Shown here: piece by piece, positions 24,961 through 33,885 of the stretch | How the letters are laid out: every line of letters begins with the position of its first letter | Numbering within the stretch: position 1 is the first letter of the stretch | Assembly (NCBI RefSeq): GCF_001701045.1 | Contig: NZ_CP016757.1 | Location: 885,501 to 949,500 of the forward strand | DNA from: Cloacibacillus porcorum | GTDB lineage: Bacteria > Synergistota > Synergistia > Synergistales > Synergistaceae | Direction: 5' to 3' | DNA length: 64,000 nucleotides | Translations under genes and position numbers: made by a program | The notes under the pieces: generated by a model | The model's database searches: none | Seen by the model: only the letters and a program-made list of their open reading frames with translations | Told to the model about the DNA's origin: nothing

Positions 24961-26097
24961 ATGGAAAAGTTTTCTTCGATTACGACTATATATATGGGAA
25001 AAGATGCGTTGGCGGACGCGGTGGGCGGTGCGCGGCGGGTCTTTATCGTCTCCGACCCGTTTATGGTTTCGAGCGGCAAGATCTCTTACGTCACCGATTA
25101 TCTGGAGGGAACGGGCGCGGAGTATGAGATATTCTCCGACGTGCAGGCGGACCCAGATATCGAGACCGTCGCCGCGGGTACGGCGCGCATCATAGAGTTC
25201 AAACCGGACCATGTGGTAGTGCTTGGCGGCGGCTCGCCGATCGACGCGGCAAAGGCGATCGTCTTTTTCGCGCATCAGCAGGGGGCTATCCCACCCTGTC
25301 CCTTCACGGCGATCCCGACGACGAGCGGCACCGGGTCGGAGGTGAGCAGCTTCGCCGTCATCACAGACCATAAGAAAAATGTCAAATACCCGATGGTCGA
25401 TGACAGCCTGCTGCCGACCTCGGCGGTGCTTAACGCGGAGTTGGTGATGAGCGTGCCGCCGAAGGTGACGGCCGACGCGGGGCTCGACGTGCTGACGCAT
25501 GCGATAGAGGCCTTTGTTTCAACAAACCGCACGGATTTTACAGACGCGATGGCGGAGAAGGCGATCAAGCTCATTTACCGCTATCTGCTCACCGTCTATC
25601 AGGAGCCGGATAATTACGAGGCGCGACAGCGCGTTCACAACGCCTCCTGTATGGCGGGCATCGCCTTTTCCAACGCGGGGCTGGGGCTTAACCACGCGAT
25701 GGCGCATACGCTCGGTGCGAAGTTTCATATCGCCCATGGGCGCGCGAACGCAATCCTGCTGCCATATGTGATGAGTTTCAACGCCGGCTGCGCGACGCAG
25801 CTGACGGATACAGCCCAGCGTTACGCTAAGATCGCCTATCTCTGTGATATTTCGACGGCAAGCGTCAGGCAGAGCGCGCTGAACGTGATCCGCATGATAC
25901 GCTCCTGGACCAAAAAGATGGATATTCCGCCGACGATCAAGGCGGCCGGCGTCAGCACGGAGGATTTTCAAGCGGAGCTGCCGGAGATGGTGGAGGACGC
26001 CCTCGCGGACGCCTGTCTCACGTCCGCGCCGCGCCGCTGTACGAAAGAGGATATCCGCCAGGTCTTTGAAAACGCCTATATCGGCAAGCTGCCATAA
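24961..26097 (+). CDS. eutG: EutG/PduQ-like Fe-dependent alcohol dehydrogenase
   Basis: A 378-residue Fe-ADH. The NAD motif is VVLGGGSPIDAAKAI (about residues 85-99), followed by IPTTSGTGSEVSSFAVIT. Metal ligands are expected at Asp in TADAGLDVLTHAIEAF, His in that segment, and His residues in GLNHAMAHTLGAKFHIAHG. As first gene of the microcompartment operon it would reduce acetaldehyde to ethanol and regenerate NAD+ inside the shell. AAGGAGG precedes the ATG. Its stop overlaps an ATG (TAATG) that begins the first of three truncated eutS copies. Confidence 0.88.
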   Translation: MEKFSSITTIYMGKDALADAVGGARRVFIVSDPFMVSSGKISYVTDYLEGTGAEYEIFSDVQADPDIETVAAGTARIIEFKPDHVVVLGGGSPIDAAKAIVFFAHQQGAIPPCPFTAIPTTSGTGSEVSSFAVITDHKKNVKYPMVDDSLLPTSAVLNAELVMSVPPKVTADAGLDVLTHAIEAFVSTNRTDFTDAMAEKAIKLIYRYLLTVYQEPDNYEARQRVHNASCMAGIAFSNAGLGLNHAMAHTLGAKFHIAHGRANAILLPYVMSFNAGCATQLTDTAQRYAKIAYLCDISTASVRQSALNVIRMIRSWTKKMDIPPTIKAAGVSTEDFQAELPEMVEDALADACLTSAPRRCTKEDIRQVFENAYIGKLP

Positions 26098-26159
26098 TGT
26101 CTGAATTTGAGAATAAACAGCGAATAATACAGGAATTTGTGCCGGGTAAGCATAAGTGA
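26097..26159 (+). CDS. mini-ORF 1: truncated EutS N-terminal peptide
   Basis: A 20-residue open frame identical in sequence to the EutS N-terminus through residue 18, then His-Lys-stop. It is translationally coupled to the dehydrogenase by a TAATG overlap and uses TCT for Ser2 where later copies use AGT. Whether it is translated is unknown. Confidence 0.5.
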   Translation: MSEFENKQRIIQEFVPGKHK

Positions 26160-26215
26160 GATCGGAAATCTTCGATTTCCGTAATCGAACTTAGTCATCC
26201 CGCCGGAGGCAGCCG

Positions 26216-26278
26216 ATGAGTGAATTTGAGAATAAACAGCGGATAATACAAGAATTTGTGCCGGGTAAACATAAGTGA
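26216..26278 (+). CDS. mini-ORF 2: truncated EutS N-terminal peptide
   Basis: Second 20-residue copy, preceded by GGAGG with good spacing. It uses CGG for Arg9 and CAA for Gln12, both silent. Confidence 0.5.
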   Translation: MSEFENKQRIIQEFVPGKHK

Positions 26279-26334
26279 GATCGGAAATCTTCGATTTCCG
26301 TAATCGAACTTAGTCATCCCGCCGGAGGCAGCCG

Positions 26335-26397
26335 ATGAGTGAATTTGAGAATAAACAGCGAATAATACAGGAATTTGTGCCGGGTAAACATAAGTGA
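26335..26397 (+). CDS. mini-ORF 3: truncated EutS N-terminal peptide
   Basis: Third 20-residue copy, also preceded by GGAGG. The following palindromic unit carries the only visible non-coding difference (AGATAGG for AGATCGG). Confidence 0.5.
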   Translation: MSEFENKQRIIQEFVPGKHK

Positions 26398-26453
26398 GAT
26401 AGGAAATCTTCGATTTCCGTAATCGAACTTAGTCATCCCGCCGGAGGCAGCCG

Positions 26454-26804
26454 ATGAGTGAATTTGAGAATAAACAACGGATAATACAGGAATTTGTGCC
26501 GGGTAAACAGGTTACTCTCGCGCATGTGATCGCCCACCCGGTGGAGGAGCTTTACGGCAAGCTCGGGCTCTTTGAGACGGGAGGGGCGATCGGCATCTTT
26601 ACGATTACGCCGAGCGAGGGCGCGATGATCGCCGCGGACGTCGCTTCGAAGGCGGCCAATGTCACGATCGGCTATGTGGACCGCTTCAACGGTTCTCTGC
26701 TTATCACGGGGGATGTGGCGGCGGTGGAGGCGGCGATGCGCGACGTCATGTCGGTGCTCTGCGACCTGATGGGCTTTACCCCCGCGCGCATCACGCGCAC
26801 CTGA
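26454..26804 (+). CDS. eutS: EutS microcompartment shell protein
   Basis: A 116-residue BMC-H shell protein of the circularly permuted EutS/PduU type: [24 protein letters not shown] at the N-terminus, then the BMC core [27 protein letters not shown]. EutS hexamers are bent and help shape shell edges. The full-length copy follows three truncated copies of its own 5' end and shares their GGAGG ribosome site. Its stop overlaps the eutP start (TGATG). Confidence 0.95.
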   Translation: MSEFENKQRIIQEFVPGKQVTLAHVIAHPVEELYGKLGLFETGGAIGIFTITPSEGAMIAADVASKAANVTIGYVDRFNGSLLITGDVAAVEAAMRDVMSVLCDLMGFTPARITRT

Positions 26805-27259
26805 TGGCAGCCGCGGACAAGAGGCGGCGCGTCATCTTCATCGGGGCTTCGATGGCGGGCAAGACGACGCTGACGCAGGCGATGATGCGCGAAGAGCTGC
26901 GCTACCGCAAGACGCAGGCTCTGGATATCGTCGGCGGCTTCATCATCGACACGCCAGGTGAGTATCTTGAGCGGGGCGGGATGCGCGGGGCGCTTTCTGT
27001 GGCGGCCGCGGAGGCGCGGCTCATCGTCTTTCTTCAGAGCGCCTCCGCCGCGCAGAGCTTTTTCCCGCCCTCCTTCGCCTCGATGTTCGGCAAGCCGGTA
27101 GCCGGGGTGGTGACGAAGGCGGACATCGCCTCACCGGAGGAGATCGCGGAGGCAAAGATACGGCTTACGCGCGCGGGGATAGGACGGATATTTGTCACCA
27201 GCGCCTACACGGGCGAGGGGATTCAGGAGTTTGTGGAATTTATTGATTCGTTAGATTGA
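26804..27259 (+). CDS. eutP: EutP/PduV-type small GTPase
   Basis: A 151-residue P-loop protein. The Walker A motif is FIGASMAGKTTLTQ (about residues 12-25), with DTPGEYLERG as switch region and VVTKADIA as the base-recognition motif. EutP-family proteins are linked to Eut microcompartments, and some have acetate-kinase-like or GTPase activity. It is coupled to eutS by the TGATG overlap and followed 20 bases later by eutA. Confidence 0.92.
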   Translation: MAAADKRRRVIFIGASMAGKTTLTQAMMREELRYRKTQALDIVGGFIIDTPGEYLERGGMRGALSVAAAEARLIVFLQSASAAQSFFPPSFASMFGKPVAGVVTKADIASPEEIAEAKIRLTRAGIGRIFVTSAYTGEGIQEFVEFIDSLD

Positions 27260-27278
27260 TTAAGGAGATGAGCTGAGG

Positions 27279-28715
27279 ATGGGCGGAGAGACGATCACAA
27301 GCGTCGGCATAGACGTCGGCACGTCGACGACGCAGCTGATTTTCAGCAAGATAAGGATAGAGAACCGCGCCAGCTCCTATACGGCTCCGCGTATCGCCAT
27401 TGTCGGCAAGGAGGTCTTTTACCGGAGCCCCATATATTTCACGCCGCTGCTTTCGCCGACGGAGATCGACGCGGAGGCGGTGAAGCGGATTGTCACCGAG
27501 GAGTATAAGAGGGCGGAGATGACGCCGTCCCAGGTAAACACGGGGGCGATCATCATCACGGGCGAGACGGCGCGCAAGAAGAACGCCAATCAGCTGCTTT
27601 CGGCGCTTTCGGCTTTAAGCGGGGACTTTGTGGTGGCGACGGCGGGGCCGGATCTGGAGTCGGTGCTCTCGGCGCGCGGCGCCGGTACGGACAAGATATC
27701 CGAGGATAACCGCGCGGTCGTCGCGAATCTCGATGTCGGCGGCGGTACTAGCAACATCGCCTTTTATGAGAGGGGAAATCTGCGCGGCGTCACCTGTCTC
27801 GACATCGGCGGCCGTCTCGTGAAGGTGGAGAATGACTTGATCACCTATGTCTATCCTAAGATAGAAAGGATCGCCGCCGACAACGGCCTTGCGGTAAAGG
27901 CCGGCGCGAGAGCCGATACGGAGCAGCTGCGCGGCCTCTGCCGCCTGATGGCGGGGTATCTCGCGGAGGCGGTCGGCCTTCTGCCGCAGTCGGAGACGTG
28001 CCGTTATCTATATACGAACGACGGCAAAGGGCTTCCCTCCGGACTTCCGGCGCTTACGGGGGTGACATTTTCGGGGGGCGTGGCGGACTTCGTCTACAGC
28101 CCCTCTCAGGGAGACCTCTTCCGTTTCGGTGACATCGGCGTGATTCTCGGGGGCGAGATAAGGAGGCATCCCGCTTTTTCAGGTGTAGAGCTTTACACGC
28201 CGCTGGAGACGATCCGCGCGACGGTCGTCGGCGCGGGGACCTGCGCCACGGAGATCAGCGGCAGCACTATCGCCTACACTCCGGGGATACTGCCGATAAA
28301 GAACGTCCCGATCCTGCGTGTGCCGGAGGCGGACGAGGCGACGCCGGAGGGGGTGGAGCGTTCGATAAAGTTTCAGATGCCGCTTTTTATGCCGGAGGGA
28401 CGCCAGGAGCAGATCGCGGTCTCGCTCTCCGGCGGGCTATACAAGTCTTTTGCGGCGGTACAGCGGCTGGCCGAGGCGGTGATCTCGGGGGCGCGCGGCG
28501 TGGTAGAGGGCCCCTTCCCGCTGATCGTCGTCGTGGAGGCGGATATCGGCAAGGCGCTTGGACACGCGCTCAATGTAAAGCTGGAGCACAAAAAGCCGGT
28601 GATCTGTATCGACGGCATACATTCAGACAGCGGAGATTATATAGATTTGGGCGAACCGGTATTTGGCGGACATGTGCTGCCGGTCGTCATCAAGACATTG
28701 ATTTTCAATTCCTGA
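27279..28715 (+). CDS. eutA: ethanolamine ammonia-lyase reactivating factor EutA
   Basis: A 478-residue actin-like ATPase-fold protein: VGIDVGTSTTQLIFS at the N-terminus, LDVGGGTSNIAFYERG mid-protein and FSGGVADFVYSP. EutA removes damaged B12 from inactivated ethanolamine ammonia-lyase using ATP, restoring activity. The length is usual for the family. It precedes the lyase genes eutB and eutC, a conserved order. GGAG lies upstream of the ATG. Confidence 0.95.
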   Translation: MGGETITSVGIDVGTSTTQLIFSKIRIENRASSYTAPRIAIVGKEVFYRSPIYFTPLLSPTEIDAEAVKRIVTEEYKRAEMTPSQVNTGAIIITGETARKKNANQLLSALSALSGDFVVATAGPDLESVLSARGAGTDKISEDNRAVVANLDVGGGTSNIAFYERGNLRGVTCLDIGGRLVKVENDLITYVYPKIERIAADNGLAVKAGARADTEQLRGLCRLMAGYLAEAVGLLPQSETCRYLYTNDGKGLPSGLPALTGVTFSGGVADFVYSPSQGDLFRFGDIGVILGGEIRRHPAFSGVELYTPLETIRATVVGAGTCATEISGSTIAYTPGILPIKNVPILRVPEADEATPEGVERSIKFQMPLFMPEGRQEQIAVSLSGGLYKSFAAVQRLAEAVISGARGVVEGPFPLIVVVEADIGKALGHALNVKLEHKKPVICIDGIHSDSGDYIDLGEPVFGGHVLPVVIKTLIFNS

Positions 28716-28779
28716 ACGGGAAATATTTATCCCGTTCTCAGATTGGCAGTCACATTAGAAATGGAGAGGTGATAGCTGC

Positions 28780-30150
28780 ATGAAGCTCAAGACAAAACTT
28801 TTGGGCCATACCTATGAATTCAAGTCACTGCGCGAGGTGATGGCCAAGGCGAACGAGGAGAAGTCGGGCGACAAACTTGCCGGGATCGCCGCGGAAAACG
28901 CGGAGGAACGGGTCGCCGCGAAGGTCGTCCTTTCCGAAGTGACGCTCGCGGAGCTGCGCAACACCCCCGCCGTGCCCTATGAGCAGGACGAGGTTACGCG
29001 CATAATCCAGGACGACATCAGCGAGAGGATCTACGACGAACACAAGAATATGACGGTCAGCGAATTCCGCGAATGGCTTTTGCAGGAGGAGACGACGACG
29101 GCGATGATCCACCGCGCCTCCCGCGGCCTTACCTCGGAGATGGTATCGGCCGTCTGCAAACTGATGAGCAATCTCGACCTCATATACGCGGCGAAGAAGA
29201 TTCCCGTCACGGCCCACTGCAACACGACGATCGGCCTTCCGGGGACGTTCTCTTCGCGCCTGCAGCCCAACAACACGACCGACGACCCGAAGGGGATCGC
29301 CGCCTCGCTGATGGAGGGTTTCAGCCTCGGCTGCGGCGACGCGGTGCTCGGGCTCAACCCCGTTGACGACGGCGTCGAGTCGGTGGCGCGCATCCTCAAG
29401 CTGTTCGACGAGTTCAAGAACAAGTGGGAGGTGCCGACGCAGATCTGCGTTCTCGCGCACGTGACGACTCAGACGGAGGCGGTGCGCAAATTCAACGCGC
29501 CGATCGACCTTATGTTCCAGTCGATCGCTGGTTCGCAGAAGGGCAACGAGGCCTTTGGGCTGACCTCCGCGATGCTGGAGGAGGGGCGTGACATGATGCT
29601 CCACCACGGCACCTCGACGGGGCCGAACGTCATGTATTTTGAGACGGGGCAGGGCTCGGAACTCTCCTCCGACGCGCATAACGGCTGGGACCAGCTGACG
29701 ATGGAGGCGCGCTGCTACGGCTTCGCCCGCCACTATCATCCCTTCCTGGTCAACACCGTCGTCGGTTTCATCGGGCCGGAGTATCTTTACGACGCGAAGC
29801 AGGTGACGCGCGCTGGGCTCGAGGACCATTTCATGGGCAAACTCTCGGGCGTCCCGATGGGCTGCGACGCCTGCTATACGAATCACATGAAGGCCGACCA
29901 GAACGACATTGAAAACCTCGCGGCGCTGCTCGTGGCCGCCGGCTGCAACTACATCATGGGCGTCCCCCAGGGCGACGACTGCATGCTCATGTACCAGTGC
30001 ACGGGTTATCACGAGGCGCAGACGCTGCGCGAAATATTCGGCCTGCGTCCCATCAAGCCCTTTGAAGAGTGGCTGGAGAAGATGGGCTTCCTCAAAGACG
30101 GCCGTCTCACGCCGCTGGCGGGGGATGCCTCGGTCTTCGCGGGCAGATAG
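28780..30150 (+). CDS. eutB: ethanolamine ammonia-lyase large subunit
   Basis: A 456-residue TIM-barrel catalytic subunit with family landmarks HCNTTIGLPGTFSSRLQPNNTTDDPKG, SLGCGDAVLGLNPVDDGVESV and YFETGQGSELSSDAHNG. With EutC and adenosylcobalamin it converts ethanolamine to acetaldehyde and ammonia by radical chemistry. The length matches known EutB. GGAGAGG precedes the ATG. The eutC start lies 12 bases after its stop. Confidence 0.97.
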   Translation: MKLKTKLLGHTYEFKSLREVMAKANEEKSGDKLAGIAAENAEERVAAKVVLSEVTLAELRNTPAVPYEQDEVTRIIQDDISERIYDEHKNMTVSEFREWLLQEETTTAMIHRASRGLTSEMVSAVCKLMSNLDLIYAAKKIPVTAHCNTTIGLPGTFSSRLQPNNTTDDPKGIAASLMEGFSLGCGDAVLGLNPVDDGVESVARILKLFDEFKNKWEVPTQICVLAHVTTQTEAVRKFNAPIDLMFQSIAGSQKGNEAFGLTSAMLEEGRDMMLHHGTSTGPNVMYFETGQGSELSSDAHNGWDQLTMEARCYGFARHYHPFLVNTVVGFIGPEYLYDAKQVTRAGLEDHFMGKLSGVPMGCDACYTNHMKADQNDIENLAALLVAAGCNYIMGVPQGDDCMLMYQCTGYHEAQTLREIFGLRPIKPFEEWLEKMGFLKDGRLTPLAGDASVFAGR

Positions 30151-30162
30151 GAGGCTTTAAAA

Positions 30163-31086
30163 ATGGTAGATCAGAACGCGCTTAAAGCGATCATAGAACA
30201 GGTGCTGACGGAGATGAACATCGGGAACGCCGCGGCTGCCGCCTCGCCCTCCGCCGCCGAAGCGGTGAAGGCGGGAGAAACCCCAGCCGCTCCCGCGGCG
30301 GAAGGCGTTGTGAAGGTGGACGACGGTTTCATTCCCGACGTCTCGGAGATCGACATCCGCAAACAGTATCTTGTGGAAAATCCGGTAAACGGCGAGGCCT
30401 ATTACGACCTCAAGCAGTACGCGCCGGCCCGTCTGGGTATCGGCAAGGCCGGGGCGCGCTACAAGACGCTGCCGGTGCTGGAATTCCGCGCCGCGCACTC
30501 CGCGGCCCAGGACGCTGTATTCTCACAGATGGACCTTGAGTTTGTCGAAAAGCTGGACCTCTTTGTCGTGCGCACCATGTGCACCAGCAAGGACGAATAT
30601 CTCACGCGCCCGGACCTCGGCCGCAAGCTGAATCCTGAGGGTGTGGCGATGATAAAGGAGAAATGCAAAAAAAATCCCACCGTGCAGATATTCGTCTCCG
30701 ACGGCCTCTCTTCGGCGGCGGTGGTGGCGAACATCCCCGACCTGCTTCCGGCCCTCATGCAGGGGCTTCAGAGCTATGGTATCGACGTGGGCACGCCGTT
30801 CTTCGTTGAATATGGGCGTGTCGGCGTCGAGGACGAGATCACCGAGCTTACGGGCGCGACCGTCACCTGCGACCTTGTCGGCGAACGTCCGGGGCTGATA
30901 ACCGCCGAGTCGATGTCGGCATACATTACCTACAAAGGGACGGTCGGCATGCCGGAGGCGCGCCGCACGGTGATTTCAAATATCCACAAGGACGGCACGC
31001 CGCCGGTCGAGGCGGGAGCCCACATCGCGGAAGTCATCAAGATAATGCTGGAAAAGAAGGCCAGCGGAACAGATTTGAAACTGTAA
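30163..31086 (+). CDS. eutC: ethanolamine ammonia-lyase small subunit
   Basis: A 307-residue subunit that completes the B12-binding and active site with EutB. The first 20 residues ([16 protein letters not shown]) form an amphipathic helix followed by an Ala/Pro-rich linker, the form of a microcompartment encapsulation peptide. The catalytic part begins near residue 55 with [10 protein letters not shown] and later shows [12 protein letters not shown]-like and GRVGVEDEI motifs. It lies between eutB and eutL. Confidence 0.96.
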   Translation: MVDQNALKAIIEQVLTEMNIGNAAAAASPSAAEAVKAGETPAAPAAEGVVKVDDGFIPDVSEIDIRKQYLVENPVNGEAYYDLKQYAPARLGIGKAGARYKTLPVLEFRAAHSAAQDAVFSQMDLEFVEKLDLFVVRTMCTSKDEYLTRPDLGRKLNPEGVAMIKEKCKKNPTVQIFVSDGLSSAAVVANIPDLLPALMQGLQSYGIDVGTPFFVEYGRVGVEDEITELTGATVTCDLVGERPGLITAESMSAYITYKGTVGMPEARRTVISNIHKDGTPPVEAGAHIAEVIKIMLEKKASGTDLKL

Positions 31087-31103
31087 CAGGGGAGGCACGG
31101 GTT

Positions 31104-31754
31104 ATGAAAAGAGATCCTTTAAAGGCTAATGTACTTGCGACACAGATAATTCCCAACGTTGACCCCTCTCTCGCCAAAGAGCTCGGCCTCGCGCCGTCCC
31201 AGCGTTCGCTGGCGCTCATCACCTCTGACTCCGACGACGTGACCTACACGGCGCTTGACGAGGCGACGAAGGCCGCGGACGTGCAGGTCGTATACGCGAA
31301 GAGCATGTACGCGGGAGCGGGAAACGCGACGACGAAGTTCGCGGGAGAGATAATCGGCATCCTCGCGGGGCCGAACCCCGCAGAGGTCAAGAGCGGCCTC
31401 GCCGCCGCGGTGGATATGATTGAAAACGTGGCGCACTTTGTCTCGGCGAACGACGACGACTCGGTGCCATACTACGCCTTCTGCATATCGCGCACCGGCT
31501 CCTACCTCTCGAAGATGGCGGGCATCGCCGAGGGAGAGGCGCTCGCCTATCTCATCGCGCCGCCGCTGGAGGCGGTTTACGGCATAGACGCCGCGATGAA
31601 GGCCGCGGACGTCAGCATGTGCGTATTCTACGCCCCGCCCTCCGAGACGAACTTCGGCGGCGGCCTCCTCACCGGTTCGCAGTCGGCCTGCAAGGCTGCC
31701 TGCGACGCCTTCGCGGCGGCGATAGAGTACGTGGCGGAGAATCCCAGGGTCTAA
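31104..31754 (+). CDS. eutL: EutL trimeric shell protein
   Basis: A 216-residue tandem BMC-domain protein of the EutL type (permuted repeats), forming trimers with a gated central pore. Landmarks are LGLAPSQRSLALITSDSDDVTYTALDEATKAADV and GGGLLTGSQSACKAACDAF. EutL is proposed to admit large solutes such as cofactors into the shell. The next BMC gene starts three bases after its stop. Confidence 0.95.
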   Translation: MKRDPLKANVLATQIIPNVDPSLAKELGLAPSQRSLALITSDSDDVTYTALDEATKAADVQVVYAKSMYAGAGNATTKFAGEIIGILAGPNPAEVKSGLAAAVDMIENVAHFVSANDDDSVPYYAFCISRTGSYLSKMAGIAEGEALAYLIAPPLEAVYGIDAAMKAADVSMCVFYAPPSETNFGGGLLTGSQSACKAACDAFAAAIEYVAENPRV

Positions 31755-31757
31755 ACG

Positions 31758-32324
31758 ATGAAGGCGCTGGGGCTGATGGAATTTCTCGGATACCTGCCCG
31801 CGGTCGACGGGCTGGACGCCGCGCTGAAGGCCGCCGACGTCCGGCTGCGGAGCTGCCGGCGCGACGGCGGCGGCCTCGTATCGCTGCTGATAACGGGCGA
31901 GGTGTCCGCGGTCAAGGCTTCGCTCTCCGCCGTGCGCGGCGCGGCGGAGGGGGCGCTGCTCTCGGCCTCCGTGATCGCGCGCCCCTCCGACCAGCTCGCC
32001 GCCATGATCGAACGGATGTTCCCCTCGCCGCTGAGAGAGCGCCGCTCTAAAAAGAACGGTGCGGAGGGAAAAAAGGCCGGGAAAGGCTCCCTGCTTCCGG
32101 CGGCCCTTCCAAAAGAGCGGGAAACGGCGGCCGCGCCCCTTAAAGAACTTGAGGGAGAGCTGGCGCGCGAAAAGGAGACCATTGATAAAGAACTCGGCGC
32201 AATGACGCTGGGAGAGCTCCGCGCGCTGGCGCGGCGGATGAATCTCCCTATGGGCGTGGAAAAGATCGGCCGGGCCAACAAGAGGACCCTCATTGCGGCG
32301 ATAGAGAGAGAACAGGAGAGATAA
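31758..32324 (+). CDS. BMC shell protein with a SAP-like C-terminal tail (EutK-like)
   Basis: A 188-residue two-part protein. Residues 1-95 are a BMC-H domain (ALGLMEFLGYLPAVDGLDAALKAADV, SLLITGEVSAVKASL). A charged linker rich in Lys and Glu spans about 96-150. The last 38 residues (MTLGELRALARRMNLPMGV, then NKRTLIAAIE) resemble SAP/Rho-N-type helix-extended-loop-helix modules that bind nucleic acid. Enteric EutK likewise joins a BMC domain to a nucleic-acid-binding-like tail of a different fold. Role inferred: scaffold or nucleic-acid contact inside the compartment. The next gene follows after one base. Confidence 0.75.
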   Translation: MKALGLMEFLGYLPAVDGLDAALKAADVRLRSCRRDGGGLVSLLITGEVSAVKASLSAVRGAAEGALLSASVIARPSDQLAAMIERMFPSPLRERRSKKNGAEGKKAGKGSLLPAALPKERETAAAPLKELEGELAREKETIDKELGAMTLGELRALARRMNLPMGVEKIGRANKRTLIAAIEREQER

Positions 32325-32325
32325 T

Positions 32326-33813
32326 ATGCAGCTGCGTGATAAAGATCTTCTGTCCGTTCAGGAGGTGCGCGAGCTGGTCGGCGCGGCGAAAGCGGCGCAG
32401 GCGGAACTCGCCGGCAAGAGCCAGGAGTACGTGGACCGGCTGGTGAAGTCGATCGCCGGCGCGGGCGTGAGAAACGCCGAGCGTCTCGGCCTCATGGCCT
32501 GCGAAGAGACCGGCTTCGGCATCCCCGCGGACAAAAAAATAAAGAACGTATTCGGAAGCCGCGCGGTCTATGAATATATAAAAGATATAAAGACCGTCGG
32601 CGTAATAGACTGGGATGAGAAGAAAAAGGTGCGCACTATCGCCGTCCCGCTGGGCGTCATCGCGGGGATCATCCCCTCGACGAACCCAACCTCGACGACC
32701 TTTTACAAGGCGCTCATCTCAATAAAGGCGGGCAACGCGATCGTCTTCTCGCCGCACCCGCAGGCAAAACGCTGCATCATGGAGTCCGTCAAAGTGATAA
32801 AGCAGGCGATCAGCGAGGCGGGCGGCAACGAAGACCTCGTCGGCTGTATCTCCATGCCGACCATGCAGGCGACCGAGTCGCTGATGCGCCATCCCCATGT
32901 CGCGCTCATTCTCGCGACGGGCGGCGCGGCGATGGTGCGCGCGGCCTACTCCTCGGGAAATCCGGCGATCGGCGTCGGCCCCGGTAACGGCCCCTCATTC
33001 ATCGAACGCTCGGCAGACCTCAAAGAGGCGGTGGCGCAGATAGTCGCCTCCAAGACCTTTGACAACGGCACGATCTGCGCCTCCGAGCAGTCCGTGATCT
33101 GCACGGACGACTACCGCGGCGAAGTGCGGGCCGAGATGGAACGCCAGGGCTGCTACTTCCTTAACGACGCCGAACGGGCCCAGCTCGGGAGATATATCCT
33201 CCGCGCCAACGGTACGATGAACCCCGAGATCGTCGGTAAAAGCGCGCAGGTCATCGCGAAGCTCGCGGGGCTCACAATTCCGGAGGGGACGAAGATCATC
33301 GTCGCGCCGGAGGACGGCGTCGGCTACGGCCACCCCTACTCGAACGAGAAGCTGGCCCCGATACTCGCCTTCTACAGCGCCCCCGACTACAAAGCGGTGT
33401 GCGAAAAATGCGAGGAGATACTTCACTACGAGGGAGCGGGGCATACCTTCTCCATCCACTCGCAGAACGAGGAGATCGTCTCCTACTTCTCGGCGCGCGT
33501 CCCCGTCTCGCGCATCGTCGTGAACGCGGGCAGCACGCTGGGCGCGATCGGCGCGACGACCGGGCTGGTACCGGCGCTGACCCTCGGCTGCGGCGCGGAG
33601 GGCGGCAGTTCGACCTCGGACAACGTCGGGCCGCTGAACCTGATAAACCGGCGTCTCGTCGCCTATCCGCTGCGGACGCAGGCGGAGGTGCGCGCCTCGA
33701 TGCCAGACTGCCCCGACGGCATCTGCGAAAGCGGCATCGGGGAGCCGGAGCGGTTTGACAACGTCGACGTCAACGCCGTGGTCGCGGAAATACTGAAAAG
33801 GCTGCGTTCCTGA
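32326..33813 (+). CDS. eutE: CoA-acylating acetaldehyde dehydrogenase EutE
   Basis: A 495-residue aldehyde dehydrogenase that turns acetaldehyde, NAD+ and CoA into acetyl-CoA. The catalytic Cys lies in [13 protein letters not shown] (about residue 245), and cofactor-binding motifs are [16 protein letters not shown] and [15 protein letters not shown]. The N-terminal 20 residues form a helix suited to encapsulation. It lies directly after the shell genes, and its NADH output is matched by the EutG-like alcohol dehydrogenase. Confidence 0.95.
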   Translation: MQLRDKDLLSVQEVRELVGAAKAAQAELAGKSQEYVDRLVKSIAGAGVRNAERLGLMACEETGFGIPADKKIKNVFGSRAVYEYIKDIKTVGVIDWDEKKKVRTIAVPLGVIAGIIPSTNPTSTTFYKALISIKAGNAIVFSPHPQAKRCIMESVKVIKQAISEAGGNEDLVGCISMPTMQATESLMRHPHVALILATGGAAMVRAAYSSGNPAIGVGPGNGPSFIERSADLKEAVAQIVASKTFDNGTICASEQSVICTDDYRGEVRAEMERQGCYFLNDAERAQLGRYILRANGTMNPEIVGKSAQVIAKLAGLTIPEGTKIIVAPEDGVGYGHPYSNEKLAPILAFYSAPDYKAVCEKCEEILHYEGAGHTFSIHSQNEEIVSYFSARVPVSRIVVNAGSTLGAIGATTGLVPALTLGCGAEGGSSTSDNVGPLNLINRRLVAYPLRTQAEVRASMPDCPDGICESGIGEPERFDNVDVNAVVAEILKRLRS

Positions 33814-33885
33814 CAGCGCACGTAATGTTCGTTAATAGACCAACAGAGATTTAGAAGATATTAAATATAAATGGAGGAATGAACG

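Larger units (their letters stand above)
26097..26453 (+). repeat. three 119-bp tandem units of the eutS 5' end plus palindrome
   Basis: Unit ATGs lie at 26097, 26216 and 26335, and the real eutS ATG is at 26454, giving a period of exactly 119. Each unit holds eutS codons 1-18, then CAT AAG TGA, so it encodes the same 20-residue peptide ending PGKHK and stops. A 44-bp palindromic unit follows (TAAGT, AAATC-TTC-GATTT, ACTTA, GTC), then a 19-base spacer with GGAGG serving the next ATG. Codons 2, 8, 9, 12 and 18 differ among copies, always synonymously. The first unit starts at the native TAATG junction with the dehydrogenase gene. Confidence 0.95.

Noticed and set aside
24961-26097. Interrupted gene with the upstream dehydrogenase fragment as its 5' half
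   Set aside because: The downstream copy is complete with its own start and ribosome site; the upstream fragment is a duplicate, not a missing piece.
26097-26453. CRISPR-like array
   Set aside because: The 119-bp units are almost wholly identical, with no variable spacers, and derive from eutS.
28825-30012. 395-residue minus-strand frame opposite eutB
   Set aside because: Low-complexity shadow of eutB.
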